A DNA stretch of 64,000 nucleotides from Psychromicrobium silvestre (GCF_013408295.1 NZ_JACBYQ010000002.1:806001-870000); one strand, 5' to 3'. Positions 1 through 12,358 are shown, counted from the stretch's first letter. Notes: a model not told the origin generated them from the sequence alone. A program made the numbers and translations.

Positions 1-1
1 G

Positions 2-3000
2 ACGGCGACTGCTACTTATGCGGTGACGCAGGCTGATATTGATGCCGGTCATGTGGCGAATTCCGCGACATCAACAGGTACTCCGCCAACCGGTCCACCC
101 GTGACCTCGCCACCGGCGACCACGGACACCACCATTCCGCAGGGTCCGGCCATGACGTTTGCGAAGACTGCGGATGCTTCGGCGGTTACCTCTCCTGCTC
201 AGGTGGGGCAGCTGATTAGCTATAACTTCACGGCCACTAATACGGGAAACGTGACGTTGACCGGCGTTGCAATCAACGATCCGCTGCCTGGTTTGTCTGC
301 TTTGACCTATACCTGGCCCGGTACCGCTGGAACGTTGCTGCCCGGTGAGACTGTGACCGCGACTGCGACTTATGCGTTGACGCAGGCTGATATTGATGCG
401 GGTCATGTGGCGAATTCCGCGACGGCGACGGGTACACCGCCGACCGGTCCTCCGGTGACGCCTCCGCCGGGAACCACGGACACCACCATTCCGCAGGGTC
501 CGGCCATGACGTTTGCGAAGACTGCGGATGCTTCGGCCCTTACCTCTCCTGCCCAGGTGGGGCAGTTGATTAGCTATAACTTCGCCGCGACGAATACGGG
601 TAACGTGACGTTGACCGGCGTCGTGATCAATGATGGTTTGGCTGGGTTGTCTGCTTTGACCTATACCTGGCCCGGGGCAGCTGGGACATTATTGCCGGGG
701 GAGTCGGTGACGGCGACTGCGACGTATGCGTTGACGCAGGCTGATATTGACGCTGGCCATGTGGCGAACTCTGCTACGACGACGGGTACCCCACCGAGTG
801 GCCCTGCGGTAACTCCTGCACCGGCCAGCACGGACACACCCTTGGTGGCAAACCCAGCGATGACGTTCTCTAAGACTGCTGATGCCTCGGCTGTTTCGAG
901 TCCGGCGACTGTTGGCGATGTTATTACCTACAGTTTCGCCGCGACGAATACGGGCAATGTCACCTTGACCGGTGTCGTGATCAATGACGGTCTAGTAGGG
1001 CTCTCGCCGTTGACCTATACCTGGCCGGGCACTGCGGGAACGCTAACCCCAGGTCAGACCGTAACTGCGACTGCGACGTATGCGGTGACGCAGGCTGATA
1101 TTGATGCTGGCCATGTGGCGAACTCGGCGACGACGACAGGGACACCACCGACGGGTTCTCCGGTGACTCCTGCACCTGGAACGACGGATACTCCGTTGGT
1201 TTCGAATCCTGCGATGACGTTCTCTAAGACTGCTGATGCCTCGGCTGTTTCGAGCCCGGCGGCTGTGGGTGACGTTATTACCTATAACTTCACCGCGACG
1301 AATACGGGTAACGTGACGTTGACCGGTGTCGTGATCAATGATCCGCTGCCTGGTTTGTCTGCTTTGGCCTATACCTGGCCCGGTACTGCGGGAACGCTAA
1401 CCCCAGGACAGACCGTAACTGCGACCGCAACGTATGCCATTACTCAAGCTGATATTGATGCCGGACATGTGGCGAACTCTGCTACGACGACCGGGACGCC
1501 CCCTAGCGGTGGCCCACTTGATGTCCCGCCGGGAACCACGGACACCCCTTTGGTCTCCGATCCCGCGATGAGCTTCTCCAAGACTGCGGATGCTTCGGCA
1601 GTCACTTCTCCCGCTCAGGTGGGGCAGCTGATTACCTACAACTTCACCGCCAGCAATACGGGTAACGTGACGTTGACCGGCGTCGTGATCAATGACCCGC
1701 TACCTGGTTTGTCTGCTTTGACCTATACCTGGCCCGGTACCGCTGGAACGTTGTTGCCCGGTGAGGTTGTCACGGCGACCGCTACCTATGCGTTGACGCA
1801 GGCCGATATTGACGCGGGCCATGTGGCCAATAGCGCGACTCCAGCTGGCACGCCACCAAGTGGTCCGCCTATCACCACTCCGCCGGGAACAACGGATACC
1901 CCGGTTCCGCAAGGTCCCGCGATGACCTTTGCGAAGACCGCGGATGCTTCGGCAGTCACTTCTCCCGCTCAGGTGGGGCAGCTGATTAGCTACAACTTCA
2001 CCGCAACCAACACCGGTAACGTGACGTTGACGGGGGTTGTGATCAATGATCCGCTGGCTGGTCTTTCACCGCTGACGTACACCTGGCCCGGTACCCCCGG
2101 TACTTTGGCACCGGGGGAGTCGGTGACGGCGACTGCGACGTATGCGATTACGCAGGCAGATATTGACGCCGGCCATGTGGCTAATAGTGCGACGACGACA
2201 GGGACACCGCCGGTTGGTCCTGCGGTGACTCCTGCACCCGGAACAACTGATACGCCACTGGTTTCGAATCCTGCGATGACGTTTAGCAAGACCGCGGACG
2301 CCTCGGCCGTACATAGTCCGGCTGCTGTTGGTGACGTGATTACCTATAACTTCAGCGCGACGAATACGGGTAACGTGACGTTGACCGGTGTGGTGATCAA
2401 TGACGGTCTAGTGGGACTCTCGCCGCTGACGTACACCTGGCCCGGTACCCCCGGTACTTTGGCACCGGGGGAGTCGGTGACGGCGACCGCTACTTACGCG
2501 ATTACGCAGGCTGATATTGATGCGGGTCATGTTGCTAATAGCGCGACGACCACGGGGACTCCGCCCACTGGTCCTGCCGTGACTCCTGCACCTGCGACGA
2601 CGGATACGCCGTTGGTGGCGAACCCAGCGATGACGTTTAGCAAGACCGCGGACACCTCGGCTGTACACAGTCCGGCTGCTGTTGGCGACGTTATTACCTA
2701 TAACTTCACCGCGACGAACACCGGTAACGTGACGCTCACCGGCGTGGCGATCAATGACGGCCTGGCTGGCTTGTCGGCGCTAACCTATACCTGGCCTGGA
2801 ACGGCAGGGACTCTCCTGCCGGGTGAAGTGGTGACGGCGACCGCTACTTATGCGATTACGCAGGCTGACATTGATGCGGGCCATGTGGCGAACTCGGCGA
2901 CGGCGACCGGTACTCCCCCTAGTGGTGGACCACTCGGTACCCCTCCCGCAACCACAGATACTCCGTTGGTTTCGAATCCTGCGATGACGTTTAGCAAGAC

Positions 3001-6000
3001 CGCTGATGCCTCGGCGGTTTCGAGCCCAGCGGCTGTTGGCGACGTTATTACCTATAACTTCAGCGCGACGAATACGGGTAACGTGACGTTGACCGGCGTC
3101 GTGATTAGTGATCCGCTAGCTGGTTTGTCACCACTGGCCTATACCTGGCCGGGTACAGCGGGAACGCTAACCCCGGGTCAGACGGTGACGGCGACTGCGA
3201 CGTACGCCATTACTCAGGCTGATATTGATGCCGGTCACGTAGTGAACTCGGCAACAGCGACGGGTACTCCACCAAGCGGTCCGCCCGTTGTTACTCCGCC
3301 AGCGACGACGGATACGCCGTTGGTCTCGAATCCTGCGATGACGTTCTCCAAGACTGCTGATGCCTCGGCTGTTTCGAATCCGGTGGCTGTGGGTGACGTT
3401 ATTACCTATAACTTCAGCGCGACGAATACGGGTAACGTGACGTTGACCGGTGTCGTGATCAATGACGGCCTGGCTGGTTTGTCCCCGCTGACCTACACCT
3501 GGCCTGGTGCTCCCGGCTCTTTGGCTCCGGGTGAAGTGGTGACGGCAACGGCGACGTATGCGGTGACGCAGGCTGATATTGATGCCGGCCATGTGGCTAA
3601 TAGCGCGACGACGACCGGGACACCCCCGACAGGTTCTCCGGTGACGCCTCCTGCTGGAGTGACGGATACCCCGTTGGTGGCTAATCCGGCTATGACCTTC
3701 TCCAAGACTGCGGATGCCTCGGCAGTTTCGAATCCTGCGGCTGTTGGTGACGTGATTACCTATAACTTCAGCGCGACGAATACGGGCAATGTGACCCTCA
3801 CCGGCGTTGCAATCAACGATCCGCTGCCTGGTTTGTCTGCTTTGACCTATACCTGGCCCGGTACCGCTGGAACGTTGCTGCCCGGTGAGATTGTGACGGC
3901 GACTGCGACGTATGCCATTACCCAAGCTGATATCGATGCCGGACATGTTGCCAACTCGGCGACGACGACTGGGACGCCCCCGACGGGTTCTCCGGTGACG
4001 CCTCCTACTGGGACGACGGATACGCCGTTGGTTTCGAATCCTGGCATGACCTTCTCTAAGACTGCGGATGCCAGTGCCGTGCAGAACCCAGCGGTGGTTG
4101 GTGATGTGGTGACCTACAACTTCACCGCGACAAATACGGGTAATGTGACCCTCACCGGCGTCGTGATCAATGACAGCCTGGCTGGCTTGTCGGCGCTAAC
4201 CTATACCTGGCCGGGAACGGCAGGCACGTTGGCTCCGGGTGAAGTGGTAACGGCGACTGCGACGTACGCCATTACTCAGGCTGATATTGACGCCGGGCAT
4301 GTTGCTAATAGTGCGACGACGATGGGGACGCCCCCGACGGGTTCTCCGGTGACTCCTGCACCCGGGACGACGGATACTCCCTTGGTGGCAAACCCGGCCA
4401 TGACGTTCAGCAAGACGGCCGATGCGTCGGCTGTTTCGAGTCCTGCGGCTGTGGGTGATGTGATTACCTATAACTTCGCCGCGACGAATACGGGTAATGT
4501 GACCCTCACCGGCGTCGTGATCAATGACGGCATGGCTGGCTTGTCGGCGCTAACCTATACCTGGCCGGGAACGGCAGGCACGTTGGCTCCGGGTGAAGTG
4601 GTAACGGCGACTGCGACGTACGCCATTACTCAGGCTGATATTGACGCCGGGCATGTTGCTAATAGCGCAACGACCACAGGTACCCCGCCCACTGGTCCTG
4701 CCGTGACTCCTCCTGCTGGAGCAACGGATACTCCCTTGGTGGCAAACCCGGCCATGACGTTCAGCAAGACGGCCGATGCGTCGGCGGTTTCGAGTCCGGC
4801 GGCTGTTGGCGATGTGGTGACGTACAACTTCACGGCCAGCAATACGGGTAACGTGACGTTGACCGGCGTCGTGATTAGTGATCCGCTAGCTGGTTTGTCA
4901 CCACTGGCCTATACCTGGCCGGGTACAGCGGGAACGCTAACCCCAGGACAGACGGTAACTGCGACTGCGACGTACGCCATTACTCAGGCTGATATTGACG
5001 CTGGGCATGTAGCGAACTCCGCGACAACGACCGGTACTCCACCAAGCGGTCCGCCCGTTGTTACTCCGCCAGCGACGACGGATACGCCGTTGGTTTCGAA
5101 TCCTGCGATGACGTTCTCCAAGACGGCCGATGCCTCGGCTGTTTCGAATCCGGCGGCTGTGGGTGACGTTATTACCTATAACTTCACGGCGACGAATGCG
5201 GGCAATGTGACGTTGACCGGTGTCGTGATCAATGACGGTCTAGTAGGGCTGTCGCCGTTGACGTATACCTGGCCTGGTGCTCCCGGTTCTTTGGCTCCGG
5301 GTGAAGTGGTGACGGCGACTGCGACGTATGCGGTGACGCAGGCTGATATTGATGCCGGCCATGTGGCTAATAGCGCGACGACGACCGGGACACCACCGAC
5401 GGGTCCTGCCGTGACGCCGCCGGCTGGGACTACGGATACGCCGTTGGTTTCGAATCCGGCGATGACGTTCTCTAAGACTGCAGATGCCTCGGCTGTTTCG
5501 AGCCCGGCGGCTGTTGGTGACGTTATTACCTATAACTTCGCCGCGACGAATGCGGGCAATGTGACCCTCACCGGCGTCGTGATCAATGACGGCCTGGCTG
5601 GCTTGTCGGCGCTGACCTATACCTGGCCAGGTACGGCCGGAACGCTAACCCCGGGTCAGACGGTGACGGCGACGGCGACGTATGCGGTGGCGCAGGCTGA
5701 TATTGATGCCGGTCATGTTGCAAATAGTGCGACGACGACTGGGACGCCCCCGACGGGTTCTCCGGTGACGCCGCCGGCTGGGACTACGGATACGCCTTTG
5801 GTGGCTAATCCTGACATGACCTTCTCTAAGACTGCGGATGCTTCGGCTGTTTCGAGCCCGGCGGCTGTTGGCGATGTGATTACCTACAGCTTCACCGCGA
5901 CAAACACCGGTAACGTGACCCTCACCGGCGTCGTGATCAATGACGGCCTGGCTGGCTTGTCGGCGCTAACTTATACCTGGCCGGGAACGGCCGGCACGTT

Positions 6001-9000
6001 GGCTCCGGGTGAGGTTGTCACGGCGACTGCGACGTATGCGGTGACGCAGGCTGATATTGATGCCGGTCATGTTGCAAATAGTGCGACGACGACTGGGACG
6101 CCGCCCACGGGTCCTGCGGTGACGCCGCCTGCTGGGACGACGGATACGCCTTTGGTGGCAAACCCGGCGATGGCGTTCTCCAAGACTGCTGATGCCAGTG
6201 CGGTGCAGAACCCGGCAGTTGTGGGTGATGTGGTGACCTATAACTTAACGGCGACGAATACGGGTAACGTGACGTTGACCGGCGTCGTGATCAATGACGG
6301 TCTAGTAGGCCTCTCGCCGTTGACGTATACCTGGCCGGGTACGGCGGGCACGCTAACCCCAGGTCAGACGGTGACGGCGACCGCTACTTACGCGATTACG
6401 CAGGCTGACATCGATGCTGGCCATGTGGCGAACTCTGCAACGACGACGGGTACCCCGCCGTCGGGTCCTGCGGTGACTCCTGCACCGGGCACAACGGACA
6501 CACCCTTGGTGGCAAACCCGGCGATGGCGTTCTCCAAGACTGCGGATGCCAGTGCGGTGCAGAACCCGGCAGTTGTGGGTGATGTTGTGACGTACAACTT
6601 CACGGCGACGAATACGGGTAACGTGACGTTGACCGGCGTCACGATCAATGACGGTTTGGTCGGACTTTCACCGCTGACCTACACCTGGCCGGGCACGGCA
6701 GGCACGCTAACTCCGGGTCAGACGGTGACGGCAACCGCAACCTACGCGATCACCCAAGCCGATATTGATGCCGGTCACGTAGTGAACTCGGCAACAGCGA
6801 CGGGTACTCCACCAAGCGGTCCTGCCGTGACTCCTGCACCGGGCACAACGGATACTCCGTTGGTGGCTAATCCGGCGATGACGTTCTCTAAGACTGCGGA
6901 TGCTTCGGCTGTTTCGAGTCCTGCTGCTGTAGGCGATGTGGTGACGTACAACTTCACGGTGACGAATACCGGCAATGTGACGTTGACCGGCGTCGTGATC
7001 AATGACGGTCTAGTGGGCCTCTCGCCGTTGACATATACCTGGCCGGGTACGGCTGGGACATTGTTGCCGGGTGAAGTGGTGACGGCAACCGCGACCTATG
7101 CGGTGACGCAGGCTGATATTGATGCCGGTCATGTGGCGAACTCTGCGACAACGACGGGTACTCCGCCGAATGGTCCTGCGGTGACGCCTCCTGCTGGAAC
7201 GACGGATACGCCGTTGGTTTCGAATCCTGGCATGACCTTCTCCAAGACTGCGGATGCCAATGCCGTGCAGAACCCAGCGGTGGTTGGTGATGTGGTGACC
7301 TACAACTTCACCGCGACAAACACCGGTAACGTGACATTGACCGGCGTTGTCATTAACGACGCTTTGGCTGGCCTCTCGCCGTTGACGTACACCTGGCCGG
7401 GTGCGGCTGGCGCGCTGGCCCCGGGGCAGACGGTAACCGCGACGGCGACGTATGCGGTGACGCAGGCGGATATTGATGCAGGCCATGTTGCAAATAGTGC
7501 GACGGCTACTGGGACGCCGCCCACGGGTTCTCCGGTGACTCCTCCTGCTGGAGCAACGGATACGCCGTTGGTGGCTAATCCTGCGATGACGTTCTCCAAG
7601 ACTGCTGATGCCTCGGCGGTTTCGAATCCGGCTGCTGTGGGTGATGTGATTACCTATAACTTCGCCGCCACGAATACGGGTAACGTGACGTTGACCGGCG
7701 TCACGATCAACGACGGTCTAGTAGGGCTGTCCCCGTTGACGTATACCTGGCCGGGTACGGCCGGAACGCTCACCCCGGGTCAGAGCGTGACTGCGACGGC
7801 AACCTATGCGATCACCCAAGCCGATATTGATGCAGGCCATGTTGCAAATAGTGCAACAGCGACAGGTACTCCACCAAGCGGTCCACCGGTGACGACCCCA
7901 CCAGGAACCACCGACACAACTGTTCCGCCGGGTCCGGCCATGGCGTTCTCCAAGACCGCGGATGCCAGTGCGGTGCAGAACCCGGCTGCTGTGGGTGATG
8001 TGATTACCTATAACTTCGCCGCCACGAATACGGGTAACGTGACATTGACCGGCGTCACGATCAACGACGGTCTAGTAGGGCTGTCCCCGTTGACGTATAC
8101 CTGGCCGGGAACGGCCGGAACGCTCACCCCGGGTCAGAGCGTGACTGCGACGGCAACCTACGCGATCACCCAAGCCGATATTGATGCCGGTCACGTAGTG
8201 AACTCGGCAACAGCGACGGGTACTCCACCAAGCGGTCCGCCCGTGACGACCCCACCAGGGACTACGGACACCTCCATTCCGCCGGGTCCGGCCATGACGT
8301 TCAGCAAGACTGCGGATGCCAGTGCGGTGCAGAACCCGGCAGTTGTGGGTGATGTTGTGACGTACAACTTCACGGCGACGAATACGGGTAACGTGACGTT
8401 GACCGGCATCGCGATCAACGATCCGCATGCTGGTCTCTCACCGCTGACATACACCTGGCCGGGTGCGGCTGGCACACTAACTCCGGGACAGACGGTGACT
8501 GCGACGGCAACCTATGCCATCACGCAGGCTGATATTGATGCCGGTCATGTTGCTAATAGCGCGACCGCGACGGGAACCCCGCCGACGGGTCCTCCGGTGA
8601 TTACCCCACCCGGGACCACGGACACCACGGTGCCGCAGGCGCCGGGAGTTTCCTTGGTGAAGTCGGTGGCTGAAACGGCTCTCACGGCTGCCGGTCAGAT
8701 TCTGCATTATTCGTTCTTAGTAACGAATACCGGAAATGTAACCCTGGCGCCGGTAACGGTGACCGAGTCGGCATTCTCCGGTACCGGTCCTGCCCCGGCG
8801 GTGAACTGCCCGCCGGCTGCGGCTTCGCTAGCTCCCGGGGCTTCGGTCACCTGCACAGCCACCTATACGGTGACGCAGGCCGACGTGGATGCCGGAACGG
8901 TGACCAACACCGCGGTGGCACACGGCACCCCGCAGGCAGGGGACGCCGTGGACTCCCCGCCGTCGAGCGCTTCGGTACCGGCCGATCAGAGGCCCGGGTT

Positions 9001-9799
9001 GTTGTTGACCAAGGTTGCGGATGCTTCTGCGGTGCATACGCCGGCCAAGGTCGGGGACTTGGTGAGCTACCAGCTCGCCGCAAAGAACACCGGCAACACG
9101 ACGTTGACGGGGGTGAGCATCGTGGACGGTCTGGCAGGTCTATCGCCGCTGGTTTATTCCTGGCCCGGGACTGCTGGGACGTTGGCTCCGGGGGAGTCGG
9201 TGACGGCGACCGCAACGTATCCGATCACCCAGGCTGATATCGACGCCGGCCATGTCGCCAATAGTGCGACCACAACGGGTGGTCCGTCCTCACCTCCGGT
9301 CACCACGGATACCCCGCTTCCGCAGGGTCCGGCGATGATCTTCAGCAAGACCGCCGACGCTGCCGGGGTGCAGGATCCTGCAATAGCGGGTCAGGTGATC
9401 ACCTATCACCTGAGCGCCACCAATACGGGTAACGTGACCTTGACCGACGTCGTGATCAATGATCCAATGGCTGGGCTCTCGCCGCTCAGCTACACCTGGC
9501 CTGGAGTAGCTGGCACGCTAACCCCCGGCCAGACGGTGACGGCTACTGCGAGCTATGCGGTGACCCAGGCCGATATCGATGCTGGAGAAGTCGCGAACTT
9601 CGCCACTGCCTCCGCGATACCGCCATCGGGATCGAAGATCACACCGCCTCCGGCGAAGGTGACAACCACTCTCATCAAGCCTGCGGCGCCGCCCTTGGCC
9701 TACACCGGAGCCGATCTGGTGCTCGTCCCGGTGGCTCTGGCGATCTTGTTCCTGGGCTTGGGCCTGGCAATGGTCTCCAGCCGGAAACGGAGGAGCTAG
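2..9799 (+). CDS. Giant repetitive surface protein with LAxTG sortase signal (5' end outside window)
   Basis: The frame is open from the first base of the window, so the start lies upstream; 3265 residues are visible. The protein is a tail of one repeat followed by 24 near-identical 118-residue repeats whose central Met codons fall every 354 bp from 152 to 8294 with no length change, then three diverged repeats (about 8648, 8999 and 9335). Each repeat opens with a [10 protein letters not shown]-like strand and carries [16 protein letters not shown] and [15 protein letters not shown] blocks, typical of DUF11/DUF7507-type beta-sandwich repeats of surface stalk proteins. The C-terminus has LAYTG, one membrane segment and the basic tail SSRKRRS, the layout of a class E sortase substrate. 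The likely role is a long wall-anchored stalk or adhesin; the ligand domain is not visible. The next gene is convergent only 4 bp away. Confidence 0.9.
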   Translation, partial: TATATYAVTQADIDAGHVANSATSTGTPPTGPPVTSPPATTDTTIPQGPAMTFAKTADASAVTSPAQVGQLISYNFTATNTGNVTLTGVAINDPLPGLSALTYTWPGTAGTLLPGETVTATATYALTQADIDAGHVANSATATGTPPTGPPVTPPPGTTDTTIPQGPAMTFAKTADASALTSPAQVGQLISYNFAATNTGNVTLTGVVINDGLAGLSALTYTWPGAAGTLLPGESVTATATYALTQADIDAGHVANSATTTGTPPSGPAVTPAPASTDTPLVANPAMTFSKTADASAVSSPATVGDVITYSFAATNTGNVTLTGVVINDGLVGLSPLTYTWPGTAGTLTPGQTVTATATYAVTQADIDAGHVANSATTTGTPPTGSPVTPAPGTTDTPLVSNPAMTFSKTADASAVSSPAAVGDVITYNFTATNTGNVTLTGVVINDPLPGLSALAYTWPGTAGTLTPGQTVTATATYAITQADIDAGHVANSATTTGTPPSGGPLDVPPGTTDTPLVSDPAMSFSKTADASAVTSPAQVGQLITYNFTASNTGNVTLTGVVINDPLPGLSALTYTWPGTAGTLLPGEVVTATATYALTQADIDAGHVANSATPAGTPPSGPPITTPPGTTDTPVPQGPAMTFAKTADASAVTSPAQVGQLISYNFTATNTGNVTLTGVVINDPLAGLSPLTYTWPGTPGTLAPGESVTATATYAITQADIDAGHVANSATTTGTPPVGPAVTPAPGTTDTPLVSNPAMTFSKTADASAVHSPAAVGDVITYNFSATNTGNVTLTGVVINDGLVGLSPLTYTWPGTPGTLAPGESVTATATYAITQADIDAGHVANSATTTGTPPTGPAVTPAPATTDTPLVANPAMTFSKTADTSAVHSPAAVGDVITYNFTATNTGNVTLTGVAINDGLAGLSALTYTWPGTAGTLLPGEVVTATATYAITQADIDAGHVANSATATGTPPSGGPLGTPPATTDTPLVSNPAMTFSKTADASAVSSPAAVGDVITYNFSATNTGNVTLTGVVISDPLAGLSPLAYTWPGTAGTLTPGQTVTATATYAITQADIDAGHVVNSATATGTPPSGPPVVTPPATTDTPLVSNPAMTFSKTADASAVSNPVAVGDVITYNFSATNTGNVTLTGVVINDGLAGLSPLTYTWPGAPGSLAPGEVVTATATYAVTQADIDAGHVANSATTTGTPPTGSPVTPPAGVTDTPLVANPAMTFSKTADASAVSNPAAVGDVITYNFSATNTGNVTLTGVAINDPLPGLSALTYTWPGTAGTLLPGEIVTATATYAITQADIDAGHVANSATTTGTPPTGSPVTPPTGTTDTPLVSNPGMTFSKTADASAVQNPAVVGDVVTYNFTATNTGNVTLTGVVINDSLAGLSALTYTWPGTAGTLAPGEVVTATATYAITQADIDAGHVANSATTMGTPPTGSPVTPAPGTTDTPLVANPAMTFSKTADASAVSSPAAVGDVITYNFAATNTGNVTLTGVVINDGMAGLSALTYTWPGTAGTLAPGEVVTATATYAITQADIDAGHVANSATTTGTPPTGPAVTPPAGATDTPLVANPAMTFSKTADASAVSSPAAVGDVVTYNFTASNTGNVTLTGVVISDPLAGLSPLAYTWPGTAGTLTPGQTVTATATYAITQADIDAGHVANSATTTGTPPSGPPVVTPPATTDTPLVSNPAMTFSKTADASAVSNPAAVGDVITYNFTATNAGNVTLTGVVINDGLVGLSPLTYTWPGAPGSLAPGEVVTATATYAVTQADIDAGHVANSATTTGTPPTGPAVTPPAGTTDTPLVSNPAMTFSKTADASAVSSPAAVGDVITYNFAATNAGNVTLTGVVINDGLAGLSALTYTWPGTAGTLTPGQTVTATATYAVAQADIDAGHVANSATTTGTPPTGSPVTPPAGTTDTPLVANPDMTFSKTADASAVSSPAAVGDVITYSFTATNTGNVTLTGVVINDGLAGLSALTYTWPGTAGTLAPGEVVTATATYAVTQADIDAGHVANSATTTGTPPTGPAVTPPAGTTDTPLVANPAMAFSKTADASAVQNPAVVGDVVTYNLTATNTGNVTLTGVVINDGLVGLSPLTYTWPGTAGTLTPGQTVTATATYAITQADIDAGHVANSATTTGTPPSGPAVTPAPGTTDTPLVANPAMAFSKTADASAVQNPAVVGDVVTYNFTATNTGNVTLTGVTINDGLVGLSPLTYTWPGTAGTLTPGQTVTATATYAITQADIDAGHVVNSATATGTPPSGPAVTPAPGTTDTPLVANPAMTFSKTADASAVSSPAAVGDVVTYNFTVTNTGNVTLTGVVINDGLVGLSPLTYTWPGTAGTLLPGEVVTATATYAVTQADIDAGHVANSATTTGTPPNGPAVTPPAGTTDTPLVSNPGMTFSKTADANAVQNPAVVGDVVTYNFTATNTGNVTLTGVVINDALAGLSPLTYTWPGAAGALAPGQTVTATATYAVTQADIDAGHVANSATATGTPPTGSPVTPPAGATDTPLVANPAMTFSKTADASAVSNPAAVGDVITYNFAATNTGNVTLTGVTINDGLVGLSPLTYTWPGTAGTLTPGQSVTATATYAITQADIDAGHVANSATATGTPPSGPPVTTPPGTTDTTVPPGPAMAFSKTADASAVQNPAAVGDVITYNFAATNTGNVTLTGVTINDGLVGLSPLTYTWPGTAGTLTPGQSVTATATYAITQADIDAGHVVNSATATGTPPSGPPVTTPPGTTDTSIPPGPAMTFSKTADASAVQNPAVVGDVVTYNFTATNTGNVTLTGIAINDPHAGLSPLTYTWPGAAGTLTPGQTVTATATYAITQADIDAGHVANSATATGTPPTGPPVITPPGTTDTTVPQAPGVSLVKSVAETALTAAGQILHYSFLVTNTGNVTLAPVTVTESAFSGTGPAPAVNCPPAAASLAPGASVTCTATYTVTQADVDAGTVTNTAVAHGTPQAGDAVDSPPSSASVPADQRPGLLLTKVADASAVHTPAKVGDLVSYQLAAKNTGNTTLTGVSIVDGLAGLSPLVYSWPGTAGTLAPGESVTATATYPITQADIDAGHVANSATTTGGPSSPPVTTDTPLPQGPAMIFSKTADAAGVQDPAIAGQVITYHLSATNTGNVTLTDVVINDPMAGLSPLSYTWPGVAGTLTPGQTVTATASYAVTQADIDAGEVANFATASAIPPSGSKITPPPAKVTTTLIKPAAPPLAYTGADLVLVPVALAILFLGLGLAMVSSRKRRS
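152..8647 (+). repeat. 24 tandem direct repeats of exactly 354 bp
   Basis: Landmark Met codons at 152, 506, 860, 1214 and so on to 8294 are spaced by exactly 354 bp, so 24 units follow one another without an indel. Units differ at a few recurrent segments: [40 protein letters not shown] or [10 protein letters not shown] near the start; [18 protein letters not shown] or DGLAGLSAL in the middle; LLPGE, LTPGQ or LAPGE later; and TTIPQGP, TPLVSNP or TPLVANP in the linker. These segments combine in many ways. Confidence 0.95.
9679..9799 (+). other. Class E sortase sorting signal (LAYTG)
   Basis: The last 40 or so residues are a Pro/Ala-rich spacer, the pentapeptide LAYTG, about 20 hydrophobic residues and a basic tail. 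LAxTG instead of LPxTG is the motif known for class E sortases of high-GC Gram-positive bacteria. A second LAxTG protein lies at 60309-62174. Confidence 0.8.
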
Positions 9800-9803
9800 A
9801 CGG

Positions 9804-10850
9804 TTACACGCCCGAGCGGGTGCGGACGATCAGCTGTGGGGTGATCAGCCGATGAGCTCGACTGGCGTTGCTTTGATGCTTGAGAACCTGGTTTCCCTCG
9901 GGCCCCAGCAGTAGTTCGAGGGTGCCTTCAGCCACGTCCTGAAGGCATTGATCGATGCTGCTGATGCCTAAAGCCATGGAGACCGGGCTGTTATCGAAAC
10001 CGATCACCGGGATGCTTGTCAGGTTGGCTGCGTTCAGCGCCATCAGGGCACCGAGGGCCAGGGTGTCGCTGGCGCAAACTATGCCGTCGAGCTCTCCGGG
10101 TCCGTCCAGTCGGCGTAGCTGCTGGGCGACTAAGCGTTGGGCATCGGCCACCTCGTCCTTGCACTGCCAACGCAAACCACCAAGTTCGCCCTGATTTCGC
10201 TGCTCCAGCATGACAGAACGCCAGCCGTTCAGTCTGTCCTCGCCGACGCCGGAGGGACTTGGCCAGCCGAGGAACGCGATTTGCCGAGCGCCTTGGGCCA
10301 GCAGATGCCGGCAAGCCGCGGCGCTGCCAGCGGCGCCGTCCACATCGACCCACAACTGGGGCGAACCATCGATATCGGCTTCGCCCCAGGGCCTGCCGAA
10401 GGTGACGAAATCTGCACCGTGTTGGCGTAACCAGCCCGGCCGCGGATCACCGTCGTGAGTTGAGGTGAGTACGAAGGCGTCCACATCCGCCTCGTCCAGC
10501 AGGCGCTGGAACTGCCCGATTTCCTGGCCAGAATCCTTCGCGGTGTAAACCAGGATGCGCATCCCCCGGGCAGTGGCCTGCTCCGTCAGGGCGTGTAAGT
10601 AGCGGTCCAGTACCGCGCTGGAGATCCCCTGGCTCAGTGGATCGAGACAAAAGCCGATGGTTGAACTCTGTCGAGTGCGGAGCCTCCGGGCAGAGATATT
10701 TGGACGGTAGCCGAGCTCGGCGATGACTGCCTGGACGCGTTCCCTGGTTCCGGCCTTGACGATCTCCGGGGTGTTAAGCACATTGGACACCGTCTGGCGG
10801 GAGACGCCAGCAGCTCGAGCCACATCTAGCACTGTGGGTGGTCGATTCAA
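9804..10850 (-). CDS. LacI-family transcriptional regulator
   Basis: Predicted repressor of the divergent sugar importer operon at 11088-16365. I chose the TTG at 10850 because it sits 6 nt after a GGAAGG ribosome site and places the HTH (TVLDVARAAGVSRQTVSNVL) at residues 6-25; longer reading frames add about 44 residues that match no family. The resulting 348 residues fit the LacI norm: N-terminal HTH, hinge helix around residue 50, then a periplasmic-binding-protein-like sensor domain. Three palindromes matching TTTGATCGWTCAAA lie in the divergent region, one close to its own start, suggesting autoregulation. The effector is unknown; the operon suggests an oligosaccharide or glucoside. Confidence 0.88.
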   Translation of the reverse strand: MNRPPTVLDVARAAGVSRQTVSNVLNTPEIVKAGTRERVQAVIAELGYRPNISARRLRTRQSSTIGFCLDPLSQGISSAVLDRYLHALTEQATARGMRILVYTAKDSGQEIGQFQRLLDEADVDAFVLTSTHDGDPRPGWLRQHGADFVTFGRPWGEADIDGSPQLWVDVDGAAGSAAACRHLLAQGARQIAFLGWPSPSGVGEDRLNGWRSVMLEQRNQGELGGLRWQCKDEVADAQRLVAQQLRRLDGPGELDGIVCASDTLALGALMALNAANLTSIPVIGFDNSPVSMALGISSIDQCLQDVAEGTLELLLGPEGNQVLKHQSNASRAHRLITPQLIVRTRSGV

Positions 10851-10891
10851 GCGTTTTCCTTCCCTGCAGCAGAATTCGTGTACCGGGATAC

Positions 10892-10905
10892 TTTGATCGA
10901 TCAAA
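10892..10905. promoter_or_regulatory. LacI-type operator palindrome 1
   Basis: TTTGATCGATCAAA is a perfect 14-bp palindrome about 40 bp upstream of the chosen start of the LacI gene. It shares its core with the sites at 10990 and 11046. The central CG in an inverted repeat is typical of LacI-family operators. Confidence 0.7.
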
Positions 10906-10989
10906 AGTACCAGAAGCCGGGGCCACTGGTGAGGCCGGTAACCTCTTGCCTGTGATGGCAGTGTGGTGATAGCTTGATCCAACTATGAA

Positions 10990-11003
10990 TTGGATCGTTC
11001 AAA
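10990..11003. promoter_or_regulatory. LacI-type operator palindrome 2
   Basis: TTGGATCGTTCAAA matches the palindromic consensus of the sites at 10892 and 11046 with small deviations. It lies about 85 bp upstream of the binding-protein start, within the probable promoter region. Confidence 0.6.
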
Positions 11004-11045
11004 TTCTCTAGCGAGGAATTGTTTAATGATCCAGTTGATAAAGAA

Positions 11046-11059
11046 TTTGATCGTTCAAA
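11046..11059. promoter_or_regulatory. LacI-type operator palindrome 3
   Basis: TTTGATCGTTCAAA lies 28 bp upstream of the chosen start of the binding-protein gene, where it could block the promoter or early transcription. Its position inside a longer in-frame reading (from 11019) argues that the real start is downstream at 11088. Confidence 0.65.
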
Positions 11060-11087
11060 TGATTCGCACGATTTCAAAGGAGAAATG

Positions 11088-12353
11088 ATGCTCAGCAAAA
11101 AGATGAAGGGCGGCGGGGGACTAGGCTGGCTGCGTGGAGCCGCTGTGCTCACCGCAGGACTAGTGACACTCAGCGCTTGTGGCAGTGGATTCAGCAGCGG
11201 CTCGCAGAGCAGTTCTTCCGGGCTGAGCAGCTCGGATAAGAGCCTCACCGTGCTGATCGGCTCCAGTGGCGATGCCGAGACAAAGGCAGTGACGGACGCG
11301 GTGTCCGCCTGGTCGAGCAAATCGGGCGTCTCTGCAACCGTCACCGCCGCTAGCAATCTTTCTCAGCAGCTCTCCCAAGGTTTCGCAGCCAAAAAGCCCG
11401 CCGATGTTTTCTATCTAGCCCCGGATAGCCTGGCCGGGTATGCCAAGAACGGCTCATTGCTGGCTTATGGAGACCAGCTCGCCAATAAGGATGACTTCTA
11501 TCCGGCTCTGGTCAAGCAGTTCAGCCAGGACGGCAAGTTCTATTGCGCTCCTAAGGACTTCTCCACCTTGCAGCTGGTGATCAATAAGCGGATGTGGAGC
11601 GAGGCGGGGCTGACCGACGCCGATATCCCCACCACCTGGGACCAACTCGCCACGGTGGCCAAGAAACTCACCGGAAACGGTCACGTCGGGCTCAGCACCA
11701 GCAGCGAATACGCTCGCCTGGGAGCCTTCATGGTCCAGGCCGGCGGCAATCTCTACGATGACGACGGAAAGCCGACCGCTAATAGCGACGCCAATATCAA
11801 GGCACTCCAGTACGTCAAGTCACTTCTGCAGGCGGGCAGTTATAAGTTCGCTAAAGACCTTGGAGCAGGATGGGGCGGTGAAGCCTTTGGCAAGGGACTC
11901 GCCGCGATGACCATTGAGGGAAACTGGATCACCGGTGGCCTGAGCAAGGATTACCCCAAAGTGCAGTACAAGGTGGCTGAGCTCCCGGCCGGCCCAGCCG
12001 GTAAAGGCACGCTACAGTTCAGCAATTGCTGGGGGATCGCCGCCGATAGCCCCAATCAGAAAGCTGCCCTAGATCTCGTTCAGCAGCTCACCGCTTCCTC
12101 CACCCAGCTGGCCTTCTCCAAAGCCTTCGGCCCGATGCCCTCGGTCAAATCAGCCGCAAGTGATTGGAGCAGCCAGAACCCCACACTCGCGCCCTTCTTG
12201 GCCGGTGCCGATTACGCTAAATCAGTTCCGGTGGCACAAGGGGCCTCGGACGTCATCTCCGATCTGAATTCCAAGCTGGAGTCCTTGGCAACCTCGGACC
12301 CTAAGACTATTCTCGACGCGGCTCAGAAGAACCTCCTGGCTCTGGGTAGCTGA
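11088..12353 (+). CDS. CUT1 sugar ABC transporter substrate-binding lipoprotein
   Basis: Extracytoplasmic binding protein of the first sugar importer. The start at 11088 follows AAAGGAGA by a normal gap; the ATG three bases earlier is too close to the ribosome site. The 421 residues begin with a lipoprotein signal (hydrophobic stretch then LSAC), followed by a Ser/Gly-rich linker and a family 1 solute-binding fold (DVFYLAPDSLAGYAKNG, GNWITGGLSKDYP). It is followed by two permeases and a debranching-like hydrolase, so the ligand is probably a gluco-oligosaccharide or glucoside. Control by the divergent LacI protein is likely. No ATPase gene is present in the operon. Confidence 0.9.
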   Translation: MLSKKMKGGGGLGWLRGAAVLTAGLVTLSACGSGFSSGSQSSSSGLSSSDKSLTVLIGSSGDAETKAVTDAVSAWSSKSGVSATVTAASNLSQQLSQGFAAKKPADVFYLAPDSLAGYAKNGSLLAYGDQLANKDDFYPALVKQFSQDGKFYCAPKDFSTLQLVINKRMWSEAGLTDADIPTTWDQLATVAKKLTGNGHVGLSTSSEYARLGAFMVQAGGNLYDDDGKPTANSDANIKALQYVKSLLQAGSYKFAKDLGAGWGGEAFGKGLAAMTIEGNWITGGLSKDYPKVQYKVAELPAGPAGKGTLQFSNCWGIAADSPNQKAALDLVQQLTASSTQLAFSKAFGPMPSVKSAASDWSSQNPTLAPFLAGADYAKSVPVAQGASDVISDLNSKLESLATSDPKTILDAAQKNLLALGS

Positions 12354-12358
12354 ATACC

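Noticed and set aside
152-8647. Could the regular repeats be a CRISPR array?
   Set aside because: The units are 354 bp, coding and in frame, with no unique spacers.
71-9215. Many long open frames on the minus strand opposite the giant repeat gene
   Set aside because: They recur with the 354-bp period and have Arg-rich or Ala/Val-rich sequences without family motifs, so they are shadows of the repeat gene.
11019-11087. Earlier start for the first binding protein
   Set aside because: It would put an operator inside the coding sequence and residues before the signal peptide; the ribosome site favours 11088.
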